DNA of 64,000 bases from Pyrinomonadaceae bacterium (GTDB taxonomy: Bacteria > Acidobacteriota > Blastocatellia > Pyrinomonadales > Pyrinomonadaceae), in contig JAVEDE010000125.1 in NCBI GenBank assembly GCA_030841105.1, forward strand, positions 1 through 64,000. The letters are read 5' to 3'. Both the position numbers and the translations under genes were made by a program. The notes beneath the pieces were generated by a model, which was given only the letters and a program-made list of their open reading frames with translations, was not told the DNA's origin and searched no databases. How positions within the stretch are numbered: the first letter of the stretch is position 1; each line of letters starts with the position of its first letter. Shown one piece after another: positions 18,760-27,128 of this stretch.

Positions 18760-19533
18760 ATGAATCCTTCCACGCTACGCACGAACCTCATTCACCTTTT
18801 CAACTCACGCACCTTCATTCACCTTTTCAACTCGCGCAACGGCCTCGCTCATCTTTGCGCCTTTCCGTTAACCGCGCTGTTCGTCTTTCATCTCGTGACG
18901 GCGACGGCGGCGTTGGCGCAAGACCTCGACGACGTGAGCATCATCGGGCGCGTCGCGGATCAAAACGGCGCGTCAATCGTCGGCGCGAAAGTGACGGTCA
19001 AGCACGCGGCGACGGGCGTCGAACGCGTCGCACCGGTTGACGGCGAGGGTCGTTATCGTCTGGTCGAACTCGCGCCGGGCGCGTACACGGCGCGCGCCTC
19101 GGCCGAAGGTTTTGCCACGGAGGAGCGCGCGAATGTCGAGGCGTTGGCGGGACGGAGCGTGCGGCTCGATTTCACTCTGCGACCGGCGGGCGTGTCGGCC
19201 GAACAGTTGGTCGTGAGTGAGACGGGCGGCGGCGCGGCAATTGACACGACGCGCACCGTCGTCGGCGGCACGCTGACGCGGGCGGAGACGGAGACTTTGC
19301 CGCTCGGCACGCGCGCGCCGCTCGAACTCATCTACACGCTCGGCGGCGTGACCGAAGAACCGCTCTCGACGCGCGACCTCGCCGAAGACCGCAACCGCGC
19401 GAGCGCGCGCACGCCCGAAGAGGCGGGCACGTTCGCGCTCTCCGGCGGCGCGGCCTACTCGAACAACATCACGATTGACGGACTCGACAACAATGACGAC
19501 CGCGCCGCGCGCGAACGCTTCCGCCACTGGTAA
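18760..19533 (+). pseudogene. TonB-dependent receptor, N-terminal part only (broken gene)
   Basis: The start of an outer-membrane Oar-like receptor. A signal peptide (hydrophobic to about residue 54, ending LAQ) is followed by a carboxypeptidase-regulatory-like domain (GRVADQNGASIVGAKVTVKH, then YRLVELAPGAYTARASAEGF) and the beginning of the plug (YSNNITIDGLDNNDDRAARE). Such receptors run to about 1000 aa; here the frame stops after 257 because foreign sequence begins at 19525. A 157-159 base stretch (19366-19524) recurs at 29521-29677, where the rest of a receptor resumes. The gene is therefore inactive or makes only a truncated product. Confidence 0.8.
19366..19524 (+). repeat. Direct repeat bordering a 10-kb insert, left copy
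   Basis: Near-identical to 29521-29677 (four substitutions and a 2-base deletion in the right copy). Both are TonB-receptor plug sequence. The repeats bracket an AT-richer block of about 10 kb. Confidence 0.9.
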
Positions 19534-19649
19534 TTATCACTTTGATCTTTCCTTTTATTGTCAGAAGCGTATAATGCCCGCCATTGTTCGTCTCTGAGTG
19601 TAGCTCTACGCCTTTTGACCTCAACCCTTAACATCTAGCCGGAGAAATC

Positions 19650-20072
19650 ATGTCTCACAATAAACACCTCAAAATCGGAATACTGTTTTTCACTCTCTGC
19701 TCACTTATCAGCTTGCCCGTTACTGCCTATAGTCCTGGGCGATACGAGATTGTGAACACGGCTTTCACTGTGGGCGCGGGTAAAGCTAAATACTTTAATT
19801 TTAGGGTTACTGGTAATAGAGTTGATGTACAGGGGCGATTCCGTGCAGAGGGTGGCTCTGGTAACGATATAAAAGTGTTGATTTTAGATAGTGATGGCTT
19901 CGAAAACTGGAGGAACGGTCACCAAACTTCGACTTATTACAATTCAGGTAAGCGTACCGTTGGGAACATCACCGCACAACTGGGACCAGGTGATTACGTA
20001 CTAGTTTATGACAATACGTTCTCTGCAATGTCCAATAAGGCAATCACCACGAATGCTGAAGTACAGTGGTAG
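19650..20072 (+). CDS. Secreted small beta-domain protein
   Basis: 140 aa with an N-terminal signal peptide (about 1-27, ending VTAYS) and a single all-beta domain. The C-terminal run PGDYVLVYDNTFSAMSNKAI resembles GOLD/emp24-like beta domains. It is upstream of and close to the radical-SAM gene (57 bases to its ATG), with a GGAG ribosome-binding site before its own start. It could be an export or display partner for a modified peptide, but this is inference from position only. It is AT-richer than the receptor sequence on its left. Confidence 0.65.
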   Translation: MSHNKHLKIGILFFTLCSLISLPVTAYSPGRYEIVNTAFTVGAGKAKYFNFRVTGNRVDVQGRFRAEGGSGNDIKVLILDSDGFENWRNGHQTSTYYNSGKRTVGNITAQLGPGDYVLVYDNTFSAMSNKAITTNAEVQW

Positions 20073-20128
20073 CCAAAGAAAACTTCCTTTATGGGGTGCA
20101 TTTATTTGCTAAATTAGGAAAAACTAAA

Positions 20129-21250
20129 ATGTTACCTACTCCGGCAACCCCGTTTGGATTTAGGCACATAATTTTGCAACCTACGACACGGTGCAATTTA
20201 AACTGTGCTTATTGTTATCTTCCAGATCGCGCTCAGAAGTCTGAGATGTCGGTAGAGATAGCAGACTCAGTAGCAGCGAGCCTCACAGATGTAACGCATG
20301 AGGTTAGATTACTGTGGCATGGCGGAGAGCCCTTGTCTTGCGGTTTGAAGAAATTTCGTCAATTACTCTCATCTTTTCAGAATCTACATACATCTGGGCG
20401 GCTACGGCATAGTCTTCAAACGAATGCCACTCTTATTACACAAGATTGGTGTGAGCTTTTCAAGGAATTCAATATTGATATTGGAGTTAGCATTGATGGC
20501 TCAGAGCAGCAAAACGCTAATAGAGTTACGTGGTCTAAAAGGGCAGCTTATCCTAACATATTACGAGGGATGGAATTACTACATAGTTATGGAATAAAAT
20601 TTGGCATCATAGCTGTTGTGAGTGCTCGGAATATTGATGATCCTGAAGCTTTCTATGAGTTTTTTCTCAATATTGGGTGTACAAGCCTTAACATAAATAT
20701 AGAAGAAAGAGAGGGGCTCAATCAAACAGCAAAGGATTTAGAATTTCAGAAGGTTAAAAACTTCTGGAAGCGGCTTTTCGCCGCATGGCGCTCACAACCT
20801 ACCATGGGCATCAGAGAGTTTGATAATGCATTGGGTTGGATGGATGGTATCTGTAACAGCTTTGAGGGTCCGGTGGAACGAGGCCCTAAAGATATGTGGC
20901 CGACGGTTGCCTTTAACGGGGACGTGGTTGTTGTATCACCGGAGTTCATGTCAGCCGACGCTGATGAGAGAAATAAGTTTGTAATTGGCAATGTTCTGAA
21001 AACACCTCTCCCCGAAATTGTCTTGAAATCAGGTGATGCATGGTATGTGCGGGAGTTCTTGGACGGAATACATGAATGTAGTCAATCATGCGCATATTAT
21101 TCATATTGTGGAGGTGGACAGGCGAGTAATAAATATTTTGAAACAGGTAAACTCAATGTAACTGAAACATCTCATTGCAAAAATACGCGACAATCCGTGC
21201 TAGATGCTGTAATGGAGTCGTTGGTCAAGACCCCACATGCTGTTCTATAA
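20129..21250 (+). CDS. Radical SAM/SPASM peptide maturase, GrrM/OscB-like
   Basis: 373-aa radical S-adenosylmethionine enzyme. The 4Fe-4S motif C-x3-C-x2-C is CNLNCAYC, in the context LQPTTRCNLNCAYCYLPDR that is typical of GrrM/OscB-type cyclophane-forming maturases. WHGGEP follows. The C-terminal SPASM region has CNSF and then CSQSCAYYSYCGGG with ASNKYFE and a final SHC, again GrrM-like. These enzymes crosslink aromatic side chains in ribosomal peptides. The ATG at 20129 follows TAGGAAAA. An earlier GTG at 20066 would overlap the upstream gene. The likely substrate is the 68-aa peptide encoded next. Confidence 0.85.
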   Translation: MLPTPATPFGFRHIILQPTTRCNLNCAYCYLPDRAQKSEMSVEIADSVAASLTDVTHEVRLLWHGGEPLSCGLKKFRQLLSSFQNLHTSGRLRHSLQTNATLITQDWCELFKEFNIDIGVSIDGSEQQNANRVTWSKRAAYPNILRGMELLHSYGIKFGIIAVVSARNIDDPEAFYEFFLNIGCTSLNINIEEREGLNQTAKDLEFQKVKNFWKRLFAAWRSQPTMGIREFDNALGWMDGICNSFEGPVERGPKDMWPTVAFNGDVVVVSPEFMSADADERNKFVIGNVLKTPLPEIVLKSGDAWYVREFLDGIHECSQSCAYYSYCGGGQASNKYFETGKLNVTETSHCKNTRQSVLDAVMESLVKTPHAVL

Positions 21251-21262
21251 GGAGAATCGATA

Positions 21263-21469
21263 ATGCAAGACGCATCGTCTGTGAAAGAACTTGAAGAACA
21301 AGTGAAGAAAATGGCGAAACCTCTAAGTGAACTTATGGAATCGCTAGAACCAAAGGTTAGACCGAACAAACGTCGTGCATATAGTTTGGCTAACGATTTC
21401 GCTAACGAGTTCGCACAATGGGCAGATAGTGAGCCTCCCCCTTGGACAGGGGAAGATCGTTTGATTTAA
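21263..21469 (+). CDS. Candidate RiPP precursor peptide for the radical SAM enzyme
   Basis: 68 aa, starting 12 bases after the maturase stop with an excellent AAGGAG ribosome-binding site. The first 45 residues are charged and helical, like a leader. The tail has aromatic-x-x triplets of the sort that three-residue cyclophane enzymes use: FAN, FAQ, WAD, then PPPW and WTG. It is not Gly-rich, unlike classical GrrA precursors. The coupling and the tail motifs make it the best precursor candidate. Modification is not demonstrated. Confidence 0.6.
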   Translation: MQDASSVKELEEQVKKMAKPLSELMESLEPKVRPNKRRAYSLANDFANEFAQWADSEPPPWTGEDRLI

Positions 21470-21597
21470 TCTTTAGCAAAGATTTTCCTTCTACGCATTG
21501 ACCACCAAGTACTTTAGCGGCTGGCCAGATAGCGCAGCACCTTCGTGAAGAGGTTCTTTTGGAGGGGATGGTGTATTCTGCGCTTGCCCACCCTTGA

Positions 21598-21858
21598 GCG
21601 CAGCCAACAAGCCCATTCATTGGGTTTTCTGACCCTCATATTGATTCAATTCTTAGCTTTCTACGCGAAGTTAGCGAGGGGCTAGCTAGCCCACATTATG
21701 TCTTATCTAACGATCTGTCTAACTTTCAAAGGCACAAATTAGAGTGGAATTATGGTGTTCGTGTTATCAATTACATCTCAAGTAGCGGGCATCATGAAGT
21801 GACAGAGTTCATCCGATTGTTGAGGACTGTAGCCCAGGAGAACAATCCCCAATGTTGA
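21598..21858 (+). pseudogene. Start-less open frame, probable gene remnant
   Basis: An open frame of about 86 codons with normal amino-acid composition (IDSILSFLREVSEGL, then VINYISSSGHHEVTEFIRLL) and a TGA at 21856-21858, but no ATG, GTG or TTG at its head. It follows an in-frame stop at about 21595. It looks like the 3' end of a gene truncated on its 5' side. No family recognised. Confidence 0.5.
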
Positions 21859-21907
21859 ACGTTTCCAGGCAAGCTAGTCCGGCAGAAGGTTTCGGATGAG
21901 TTGAAAA

Positions 21908-22708
21908 CTAGGGCTTGGCCTGAGGCAGAGAGTCGCTGATGCGTGTTGTGATTTGCACTAGACGATCAATATCTGCCTTTGCAGGCAATTTATTAGAATC
22001 GCCATGAAATAATGGATTTCGCAGATGGCGAAGATACTCTAATAAGGTAAATTCTTCTTCAGAGATAATCGCTGATGCAATGAGTTCTCTGAGTGCGCGG
22101 AATGTCGGAACTCGTCTGGCTGAATATCCAAGACGCGAGATCGCTTGCTCGAAGTGAATCCACGCGCCGGCAAAATATGTAAACCCGCTCAAGAAAAGGA
22201 ACTCAGCAGGCTTTATGTCGGGCACATACCCGATAATCGAGAAGATATCCTTATCCGGTAGCGCAAGCAGGCACCGCTCAAGGTCTTGGGCAAGGAACAC
22301 ATCCGCTTCTTCCAATTTATATTTTTTCTTAATCCGAGCAATCTCCTTGTAAATGTCCGGATAAACGCCATGATATCGATCGTTTATGACGAAAAAGTAT
22401 CGTCTGACATCAGAGATGCCATTCCAGAATTTCTTTAGGCCACTAAAATCTTCTTTGAGTTTCCGCAGTGCATCAGCTTGTGTACGTCGAATATCTTCGG
22501 GCGAATACACCTGATAATAGGCTCGAGTATCGGAAGCAAAACCATCATTCTTATGATCGCCTGAGGGTCCATGAGGCTTCACCGGCTTAAATTTCTTGTT
22601 AGCCTTCCGCATGATAGCCACAAATAGATCTTCATACTTTTGGCCTATTGATTCGTGGACACGAAGTCTGAACATCTGCTCCGCAAAGGCACTAGTCGTA
22701 GCATTCAT
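21908..22708 (-). CDS. Putative nuclease-like defence protein, unknown family
   Basis: 266 aa. The N-terminal half has GPSGDHKNDGF followed about ten residues later by YYQVYSPE. This arrangement (D, then a beta-strand with Q-x-Y) recalls degenerate PD-(D/E)XK nuclease domains seen at the N-terminus of some proteins in ABC-three-component-type defence loci. The C-terminal half is helical, with RHLRNPLFHGDSN resembling a HEPN-like R-x4-6-H segment. Both readings are pattern-based and tentative. It is a single gene with a weak ribosome-binding site, inside the AT-rich insert. Confidence 0.55.
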   Translation of the reverse strand: MNATTSAFAEQMFRLRVHESIGQKYEDLFVAIMRKANKKFKPVKPHGPSGDHKNDGFASDTRAYYQVYSPEDIRRTQADALRKLKEDFSGLKKFWNGISDVRRYFFVINDRYHGVYPDIYKEIARIKKKYKLEEADVFLAQDLERCLLALPDKDIFSIIGYVPDIKPAEFLFLSGFTYFAGAWIHFEQAISRLGYSARRVPTFRALRELIASAIISEEEFTLLEYLRHLRNPLFHGDSNKLPAKADIDRLVQITTRISDSLPQAKP

Positions 22709-22877
22709 ACAGCTTCAACCCTTTCGCCAGCCTGGCCGCTAGCATTAATAACTGCGCGTCCCGAACCATAGTCAGGTTGGAAGCCAATCTGAATCTGAGT
22801 AATCATTATAGAAAATAAAGTGCCGCTCCGAGCGAATAAAATGAATTTAGTGTGCTATGACAAATAAAATTGTCGTC

Positions 22878-23918
22878 TCATGCTGTATCTGACTTCCGCC
22901 GTCCTTCTAACTTAAGCTTTTCTAACTCAAGCCTCCTCAACTCCCTTTTTTCTAACTCAAGCCTCTTCAACTCCCTTTTTTCTAACTCAACCCTTTTTAA
23001 TTCCTGTTGTGTCGCTCTAAGCTTTTCCACCTCATCATTCTTGTGTTGGATAGACTCGTTTAGAGCAGACTCAAGGAGCCTCATTACTTCAACTTTCAAT
23101 AAATTTAAACTAAACATTATTTCCTGAGCGATACGTTCTATCGACTCGTTAAGGAAAGAAGATTCATAGCGCGCAATTTTATTAAATCTGGCTATATAAC
23201 AGAATTCCTTAAGCACAGAGGAAACACGAACAATATCACCGGATATTATTGCGTACGTTAAGGAACTACAGATATAAGCCGGATCGGAATCTAAAGAAAA
23301 GCCAAGTCGGAGATTCTCTAAGAAGTTTTTACAATCCTGAGGTGACCACGGCCGGCGTAACCCTTCCTTGAATGCTGTTATAGAAGAGACGGGTATAGAT
23401 TCTTGGCTTTCATCCAATAAAATCAAATAGTGGAATGATGATTCACCTTGCTCTTGCGAACGCGCTATAGACTCAATAGTGCCTAATCCATATTCTCCAT
23501 ACACCACTCTATCACCAACTTCAAACGTGGCCGCCAGTTCATCTCTATTGGCAATAGAAGCACCATAAGCATTTTGGTCTTGATGCCTTAGATAGAATAG
23601 GATTCTTTCTCCTGCGTCAGCATCATAATCTTCAATCGAAATATCCTTCATGGCGAGTTGTATGATTCTTTCGGACAAAGCCCTCTGGAGCCAATCAGGC
23701 TCTTCTTCGACAAGGGGATTGGTTGCTACGCTTCTCTCCCTTTGAACTTCCCGAATAATACCTAATGCTTCATTTAACTCGGTGGGATAATTCTTATCTT
23801 TTGAGAGGGCTACATTTGAATCTTCCGTTGGATATAACAAGAACTTCAAGATGGGATTATTGTGTCTAACCAAACGCAGGGCATAAAAGGTCGCACTTAC
23901 TTCGTCAGTTGTAGACAT
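22878..23918 (-). CDS. CarD/TRCF RNA-polymerase-interaction-like domain protein with coiled coil
   Basis: 346 aa. The middle (about 130-205) contains FEVGDRVVYGEYGLGTIESI, the opening of a CarD_TRCF (RNA-polymerase-interacting) domain, followed by YLILLDESQESIPVSSI, the expected strand-and-loop pattern. The C-terminus (about 270-346) is a long Leu/Glu/Arg coiled coil; part of it is encoded by a 30-base tandem repeat at 22921-22990. The N-terminal 130 residues are not recognised. It lies 6 bases after the gene at 23925-24419, so the two form an operon. CarD-like proteins bind RNA polymerase; here it may sense or alter transcription. Confidence 0.65.
   Translation of the reverse strand: MSTTDEVSATFYALRLVRHNNPILKFLLYPTEDSNVALSKDKNYPTELNEALGIIREVQRERSVATNPLVEEEPDWLQRALSERIIQLAMKDISIEDYDADAGERILFYLRHQDQNAYGASIANRDELAATFEVGDRVVYGEYGLGTIESIARSQEQGESSFHYLILLDESQESIPVSSITAFKEGLRRPWSPQDCKNFLENLRLGFSLDSDPAYICSSLTYAIISGDIVRVSSVLKEFCYIARFNKIARYESSFLNESIERIAQEIMFSLNLLKVEVMRLLESALNESIQHKNDEVEKLRATQQELKRVELEKRELKRLELEKRELRRLELEKLKLEGRRKSDTA
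22921..22990 (-). repeat. 30-bp tandem repeat within the coiled-coil coding region
   Basis: Units start at 22921, 22951 and 22981 (TCTAACTCAAGCCTC core), each encoding ten residues of the Leu/Glu/Arg coiled coil. Confidence 0.8.
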
Positions 23919-23924
23919 TAAGCA

Positions 23925-24419
23925 CTACCTCTTGTGAAACTGAACTACGTCAAAGCAATTACGGGGAAGTTGTTGAATCACAAACTCCACGGAGAGCGGA
24001 TGCGCTCGCTCGATTACAGGGACTTCCTCGATAATATCCTGAATCAGTCCATAAGGAATAATAAAGAGGAGAGGTCTAAAGTCATTCAATTCAGCTTTTT
24101 GAACGATAGTAAATATTTCGGCTTTCTGCTTCTTAGTTATTATTCTCGCATTCGCTTTAAGATGCGCACCTCTTAAAATTCCGGCTTTGTTTGCGGCAAT
24201 ATGAGCGCCATGGCGATCGCCCCTAATGACCTCTTCATGGTAAGCGTTATAAATATCTAGAGGAGTCGAAGATGGCGGTGTAGAAGATTCCCAGCTTGAA
24301 AGTGAGTCAGCACTAAAATGTGGGGTGCACCAAACGTAATGTTCGTCGCGGTAAAAAAATTGGGCAATTTTATAGGCCAGCCACGTACACGTAGAATACA
24401 AGATTAGCGGAGGATTCAT
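23925..24419 (-). CDS. Conserved-looking hypothetical protein, partner of the CarD-like gene
   Basis: 164 aa, soluble. It carries striking invariant-looking stretches: YHEEVIRGDRHGAHIAANKAG, then LLFIIPYGLI, and near the end ELPRNCFD-like LPRNCFDVVQFH. I believe similar proteins exist in other bacteria but cannot name the family. It is the first gene of a two-gene minus-strand operon with the CarD-like gene. An inverted repeat ATGTATTAC-GT-GTAATACAT at 24543-24562 upstream could be its operator. Confidence 0.6.
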   Translation of the reverse strand: MNPPLILYSTCTWLAYKIAQFFYRDEHYVWCTPHFSADSLSSWESSTPPSSTPLDIYNAYHEEVIRGDRHGAHIAANKAGILRGAHLKANARIITKKQKAEIFTIVQKAELNDFRPLLFIIPYGLIQDIIEEVPVIERAHPLSVEFVIQQLPRNCFDVVQFHKR

Positions 24420-24542
24420 GTTCCGTCATGGAAGTCGAAGCGCATCGAGATGCGACGGCTTGCCAGTAAAAATTGCAACCATTTTTCGAGACCGATCAGT
24501 TGGCTTGTTCTAGTCACCCTTTATTTCTTATAAATATGAATC

Positions 24543-24562
24543 ATGTATTACGTGTAATACAT
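24543..24562. promoter_or_regulatory. Palindromic operator candidate
   Basis: Perfect 9-base arms (ATGTATTAC and GTAATACAT) around a 2-base centre, about 125 bases upstream of the minus-strand gene starting at 24419. It has the size and symmetry of a dimeric repressor site. Confidence 0.4.
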
Positions 24563-24660
24563 CTCTAGCTTCCTTCATCCCTAAAAACGAGCGAAACATC
24601 GGATGTACTTGATCGTGGCACATTTCGAAGATTAAGATTTGAAACCTGATGGGGTCCCCT

Positions 24661-26946
24661 TTAGGGAAGCCAATCGTCTGTAATGTCTATGGTACTTCCT
24701 TCTACTATTCTCTCTTTGAGTTTTTGACTACCATTTGTATAGATTGCCATTCCAGTTACGCGGAAACGTAGCGACCCGTTCATGGCCCTCTTGACGGTCA
24801 TCCTAACAGAACTTCCTGAAGCATTGGCTGGCGAGAGTTTCAGGTTCTCTAAGCTTTCAAGTTCTTGGTCATTCACGTCAATGCGCGTGATTTTCACCTC
24901 GACCAGATTAAGAAATCGTGCTCGAACTTCATCTGCGGCGGGGAGATGATTTGTTACTGTAATATCCTGCAGAATAGAACTGACTTCCAAAACCAAGAAC
25001 TTCTCTAGTACCGTATCTGGGGCAACATCGTACTGGATGGCTTCACCCGTGATGGAACCGAATTCAGATGGATCTACATTTAGTTCTACAAGACGTATCT
25101 CGGTACCAGGTTCCAGAGTCTTCGGTTGATTAAGCCTGCGAAAAGATCCGTTCTTCAACGTAACATAGTGAAGCGTCAACGCAGAGGTGCTTGTATTTTT
25201 AAGCTTCCCGTCGGTTAACAAAAGGCTGGCGGACGCCCTCCTTGACAGGGTAACGACAACAGGAGTTAACTCCCCAGTAATTCCTCGGTTTTTAATATAA
25301 GTCCATCGTAAACGTACTGGGAGTCCCGCCTCTGCTAAGCGCACGAGGGCCAAATACCCTCTCTCTCTCTCAAGCTTCATTGTAATGAAAAGTAAATTGC
25401 CATCTATCCGGGCTGTCGACTCAATCACTCCTTCGCCAGATGGTGGGACTGCTGTTAGTTCGATGTTCCGCTGAAGGTCTACGCTAGCTCTTCCACCTTC
25501 CGCCATGATCTGACGTTCAACTTCCTTGAAGAGCCATGGGTCTGTACGTAACTCAGCGGTCAGAGACAATCTTATTTCGTTCGGATCTTGCTGATTTCTT
25601 GTAACATACCCGACGTATTCTTTGCCTCGGATGTTAATAGCTCTGACTAAAAGATCTGATGGCGCAATCCAGTATTCTTTTCCAAGTCCTTCAGAAAAGA
25701 CTTCGACCGTTCGCCCTACACCGTCCACACTGACTGTGATTTGGCGTGACCTGAGCCAGCCGCTTATCTCCTGACGGCGCTTTAATAGACTTGTCATCAG
25801 TGTGGCGTATGGTTGCCGATCCCCAGCTTCTAAATTATAGCGCGGGAAGGATTCTATTTTCCTGAAGAGTAAGGTGAGTTCGGGTAAGTTCTCGCTGGCT
25901 TGGGCCGCTGATACTTGCTCTTCAAGGTAACGTAATCGTTCGACGTTCCATTTGGAGAAGAGTTGTTGCAACTCATCTGGTAGAGTCTGAAGTGCCTCAG
26001 GGCTGTTTACAATCTTCAGATATTCGTAGGCTTTCGAGCTGACCCATTCAGCCCCAGGTCTGAAAAGGGGGCCGGTTGTGAAATTTTTGTACGCCTCGGG
26101 CCGCTGAACTGCGATGACGCTATGTTGCGTCGAGAAGCCTATGGAAACCGGTATTGAAGGCCAAATCCCAAAACCTTCCTGTATGCCGATGAGTCCGCTG
26201 AGTGGTTCCACCGCTTGTTTCTTGAGCAGTTCTGCCTGACGAATCTCGGTTAAAGTATCAATGAGAGTCGCATCGTATGTGGTGCGGCTTTGCACGATGG
26301 CTCTAAGCCGTTTAGCCTGTTCCTCACTTTCTATATACCGGGCAATGTCGGCTAGAGCAGCCAGTGAACTACTGGCTGGCTGACCCAGCTTCGTTTGGAG
26401 TATTCTCCGATATTCCACTAGAGCATCTTTTATGACAGCGTCCGGGCGCTCTTGACCTACGTCTACGCGCTCTGCATAGAGTTCGAAACTTGATCCCATT
26501 CCTCCAGTGTAATTATCCGAAGTTACTCCGGTTTGGGGAGCCTCTGTTGCTCCATAAAAAGTTAGACGCCCGCTTTTCTTAACTTCGAGAAGCTGAGTGA
26601 TGATTACAAGCCGCCCGGCCTCCAAGGATCCCGCATAACTACCGTGCGAGAAGCTCGCGTTCTCCCCCAAGCGCACTTTAGCTGCAATGATAACTAAGTC
26701 CTTGGTTTTTGTACCCCACCTCGAAAAGGTGGTTTCTTCAAGATCGAGTTCATCCATGAAAATGACAACGGATGTTTTTTGCTCGAATGATGGGATTTTA
26801 GGCAACTTACTGACGCCAAACCAGTTGCGAATCACGTAAGGAGTACCATAAATAAAAAAAAGATGTTCACCTGAACGCGTTTCAAGCGAACTGCCGACCA
26901 AAGGGATTAAGAAAGCCAAGGCTAAAATAGCAGTCAGAGTTTTCAT
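24661..26946 (-). CDS. Large exported protein, unknown function
   Basis: 761 aa with a signal peptide (about 1-22, hydrophobic, ending VGSSLE). The N-terminal part has a beta-helix-like run (DELDLEETTFS, then DLVIIAAKVRLGENASF). The middle is helical (RRILQTKLGQ, then LRYLEEQVSAAQ) and the C-terminal half is beta-rich. No catalytic motif or known domain is evident. It is the second gene of a minus-strand pair with 27129-28937; 182 bases separate them. The paired exported proteins probably work together in the periplasm or on the outer surface. Confidence 0.65.
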   Translation of the reverse strand: MKTLTAILALAFLIPLVGSSLETRSGEHLFFIYGTPYVIRNWFGVSKLPKIPSFEQKTSVVIFMDELDLEETTFSRWGTKTKDLVIIAAKVRLGENASFSHGSYAGSLEAGRLVIITQLLEVKKSGRLTFYGATEAPQTGVTSDNYTGGMGSSFELYAERVDVGQERPDAVIKDALVEYRRILQTKLGQPASSSLAALADIARYIESEEQAKRLRAIVQSRTTYDATLIDTLTEIRQAELLKKQAVEPLSGLIGIQEGFGIWPSIPVSIGFSTQHSVIAVQRPEAYKNFTTGPLFRPGAEWVSSKAYEYLKIVNSPEALQTLPDELQQLFSKWNVERLRYLEEQVSAAQASENLPELTLLFRKIESFPRYNLEAGDRQPYATLMTSLLKRRQEISGWLRSRQITVSVDGVGRTVEVFSEGLGKEYWIAPSDLLVRAINIRGKEYVGYVTRNQQDPNEIRLSLTAELRTDPWLFKEVERQIMAEGGRASVDLQRNIELTAVPPSGEGVIESTARIDGNLLFITMKLERERGYLALVRLAEAGLPVRLRWTYIKNRGITGELTPVVVTLSRRASASLLLTDGKLKNTSTSALTLHYVTLKNGSFRRLNQPKTLEPGTEIRLVELNVDPSEFGSITGEAIQYDVAPDTVLEKFLVLEVSSILQDITVTNHLPAADEVRARFLNLVEVKITRIDVNDQELESLENLKLSPANASGSSVRMTVKRAMNGSLRFRVTGMAIYTNGSQKLKERIVEGSTIDITDDWLP

Positions 26947-27128
26947 CGAGGTAAGGAATCTTCAGTGTCGAGGAGTTGGACTTGCGTCCTTGTTCCCCAG
27001 CGCTAATGATAGAGGCGCGAGGATTACTGCGGAGGCAGCACTTATGTCCGCAGGCGGGTTCTTCCTGCGGGGACAAAGGACCTCTAAAGGTTGCTAGTGA
27101 TGTTTTTGTCGTCTGCTCTCATTCACTT

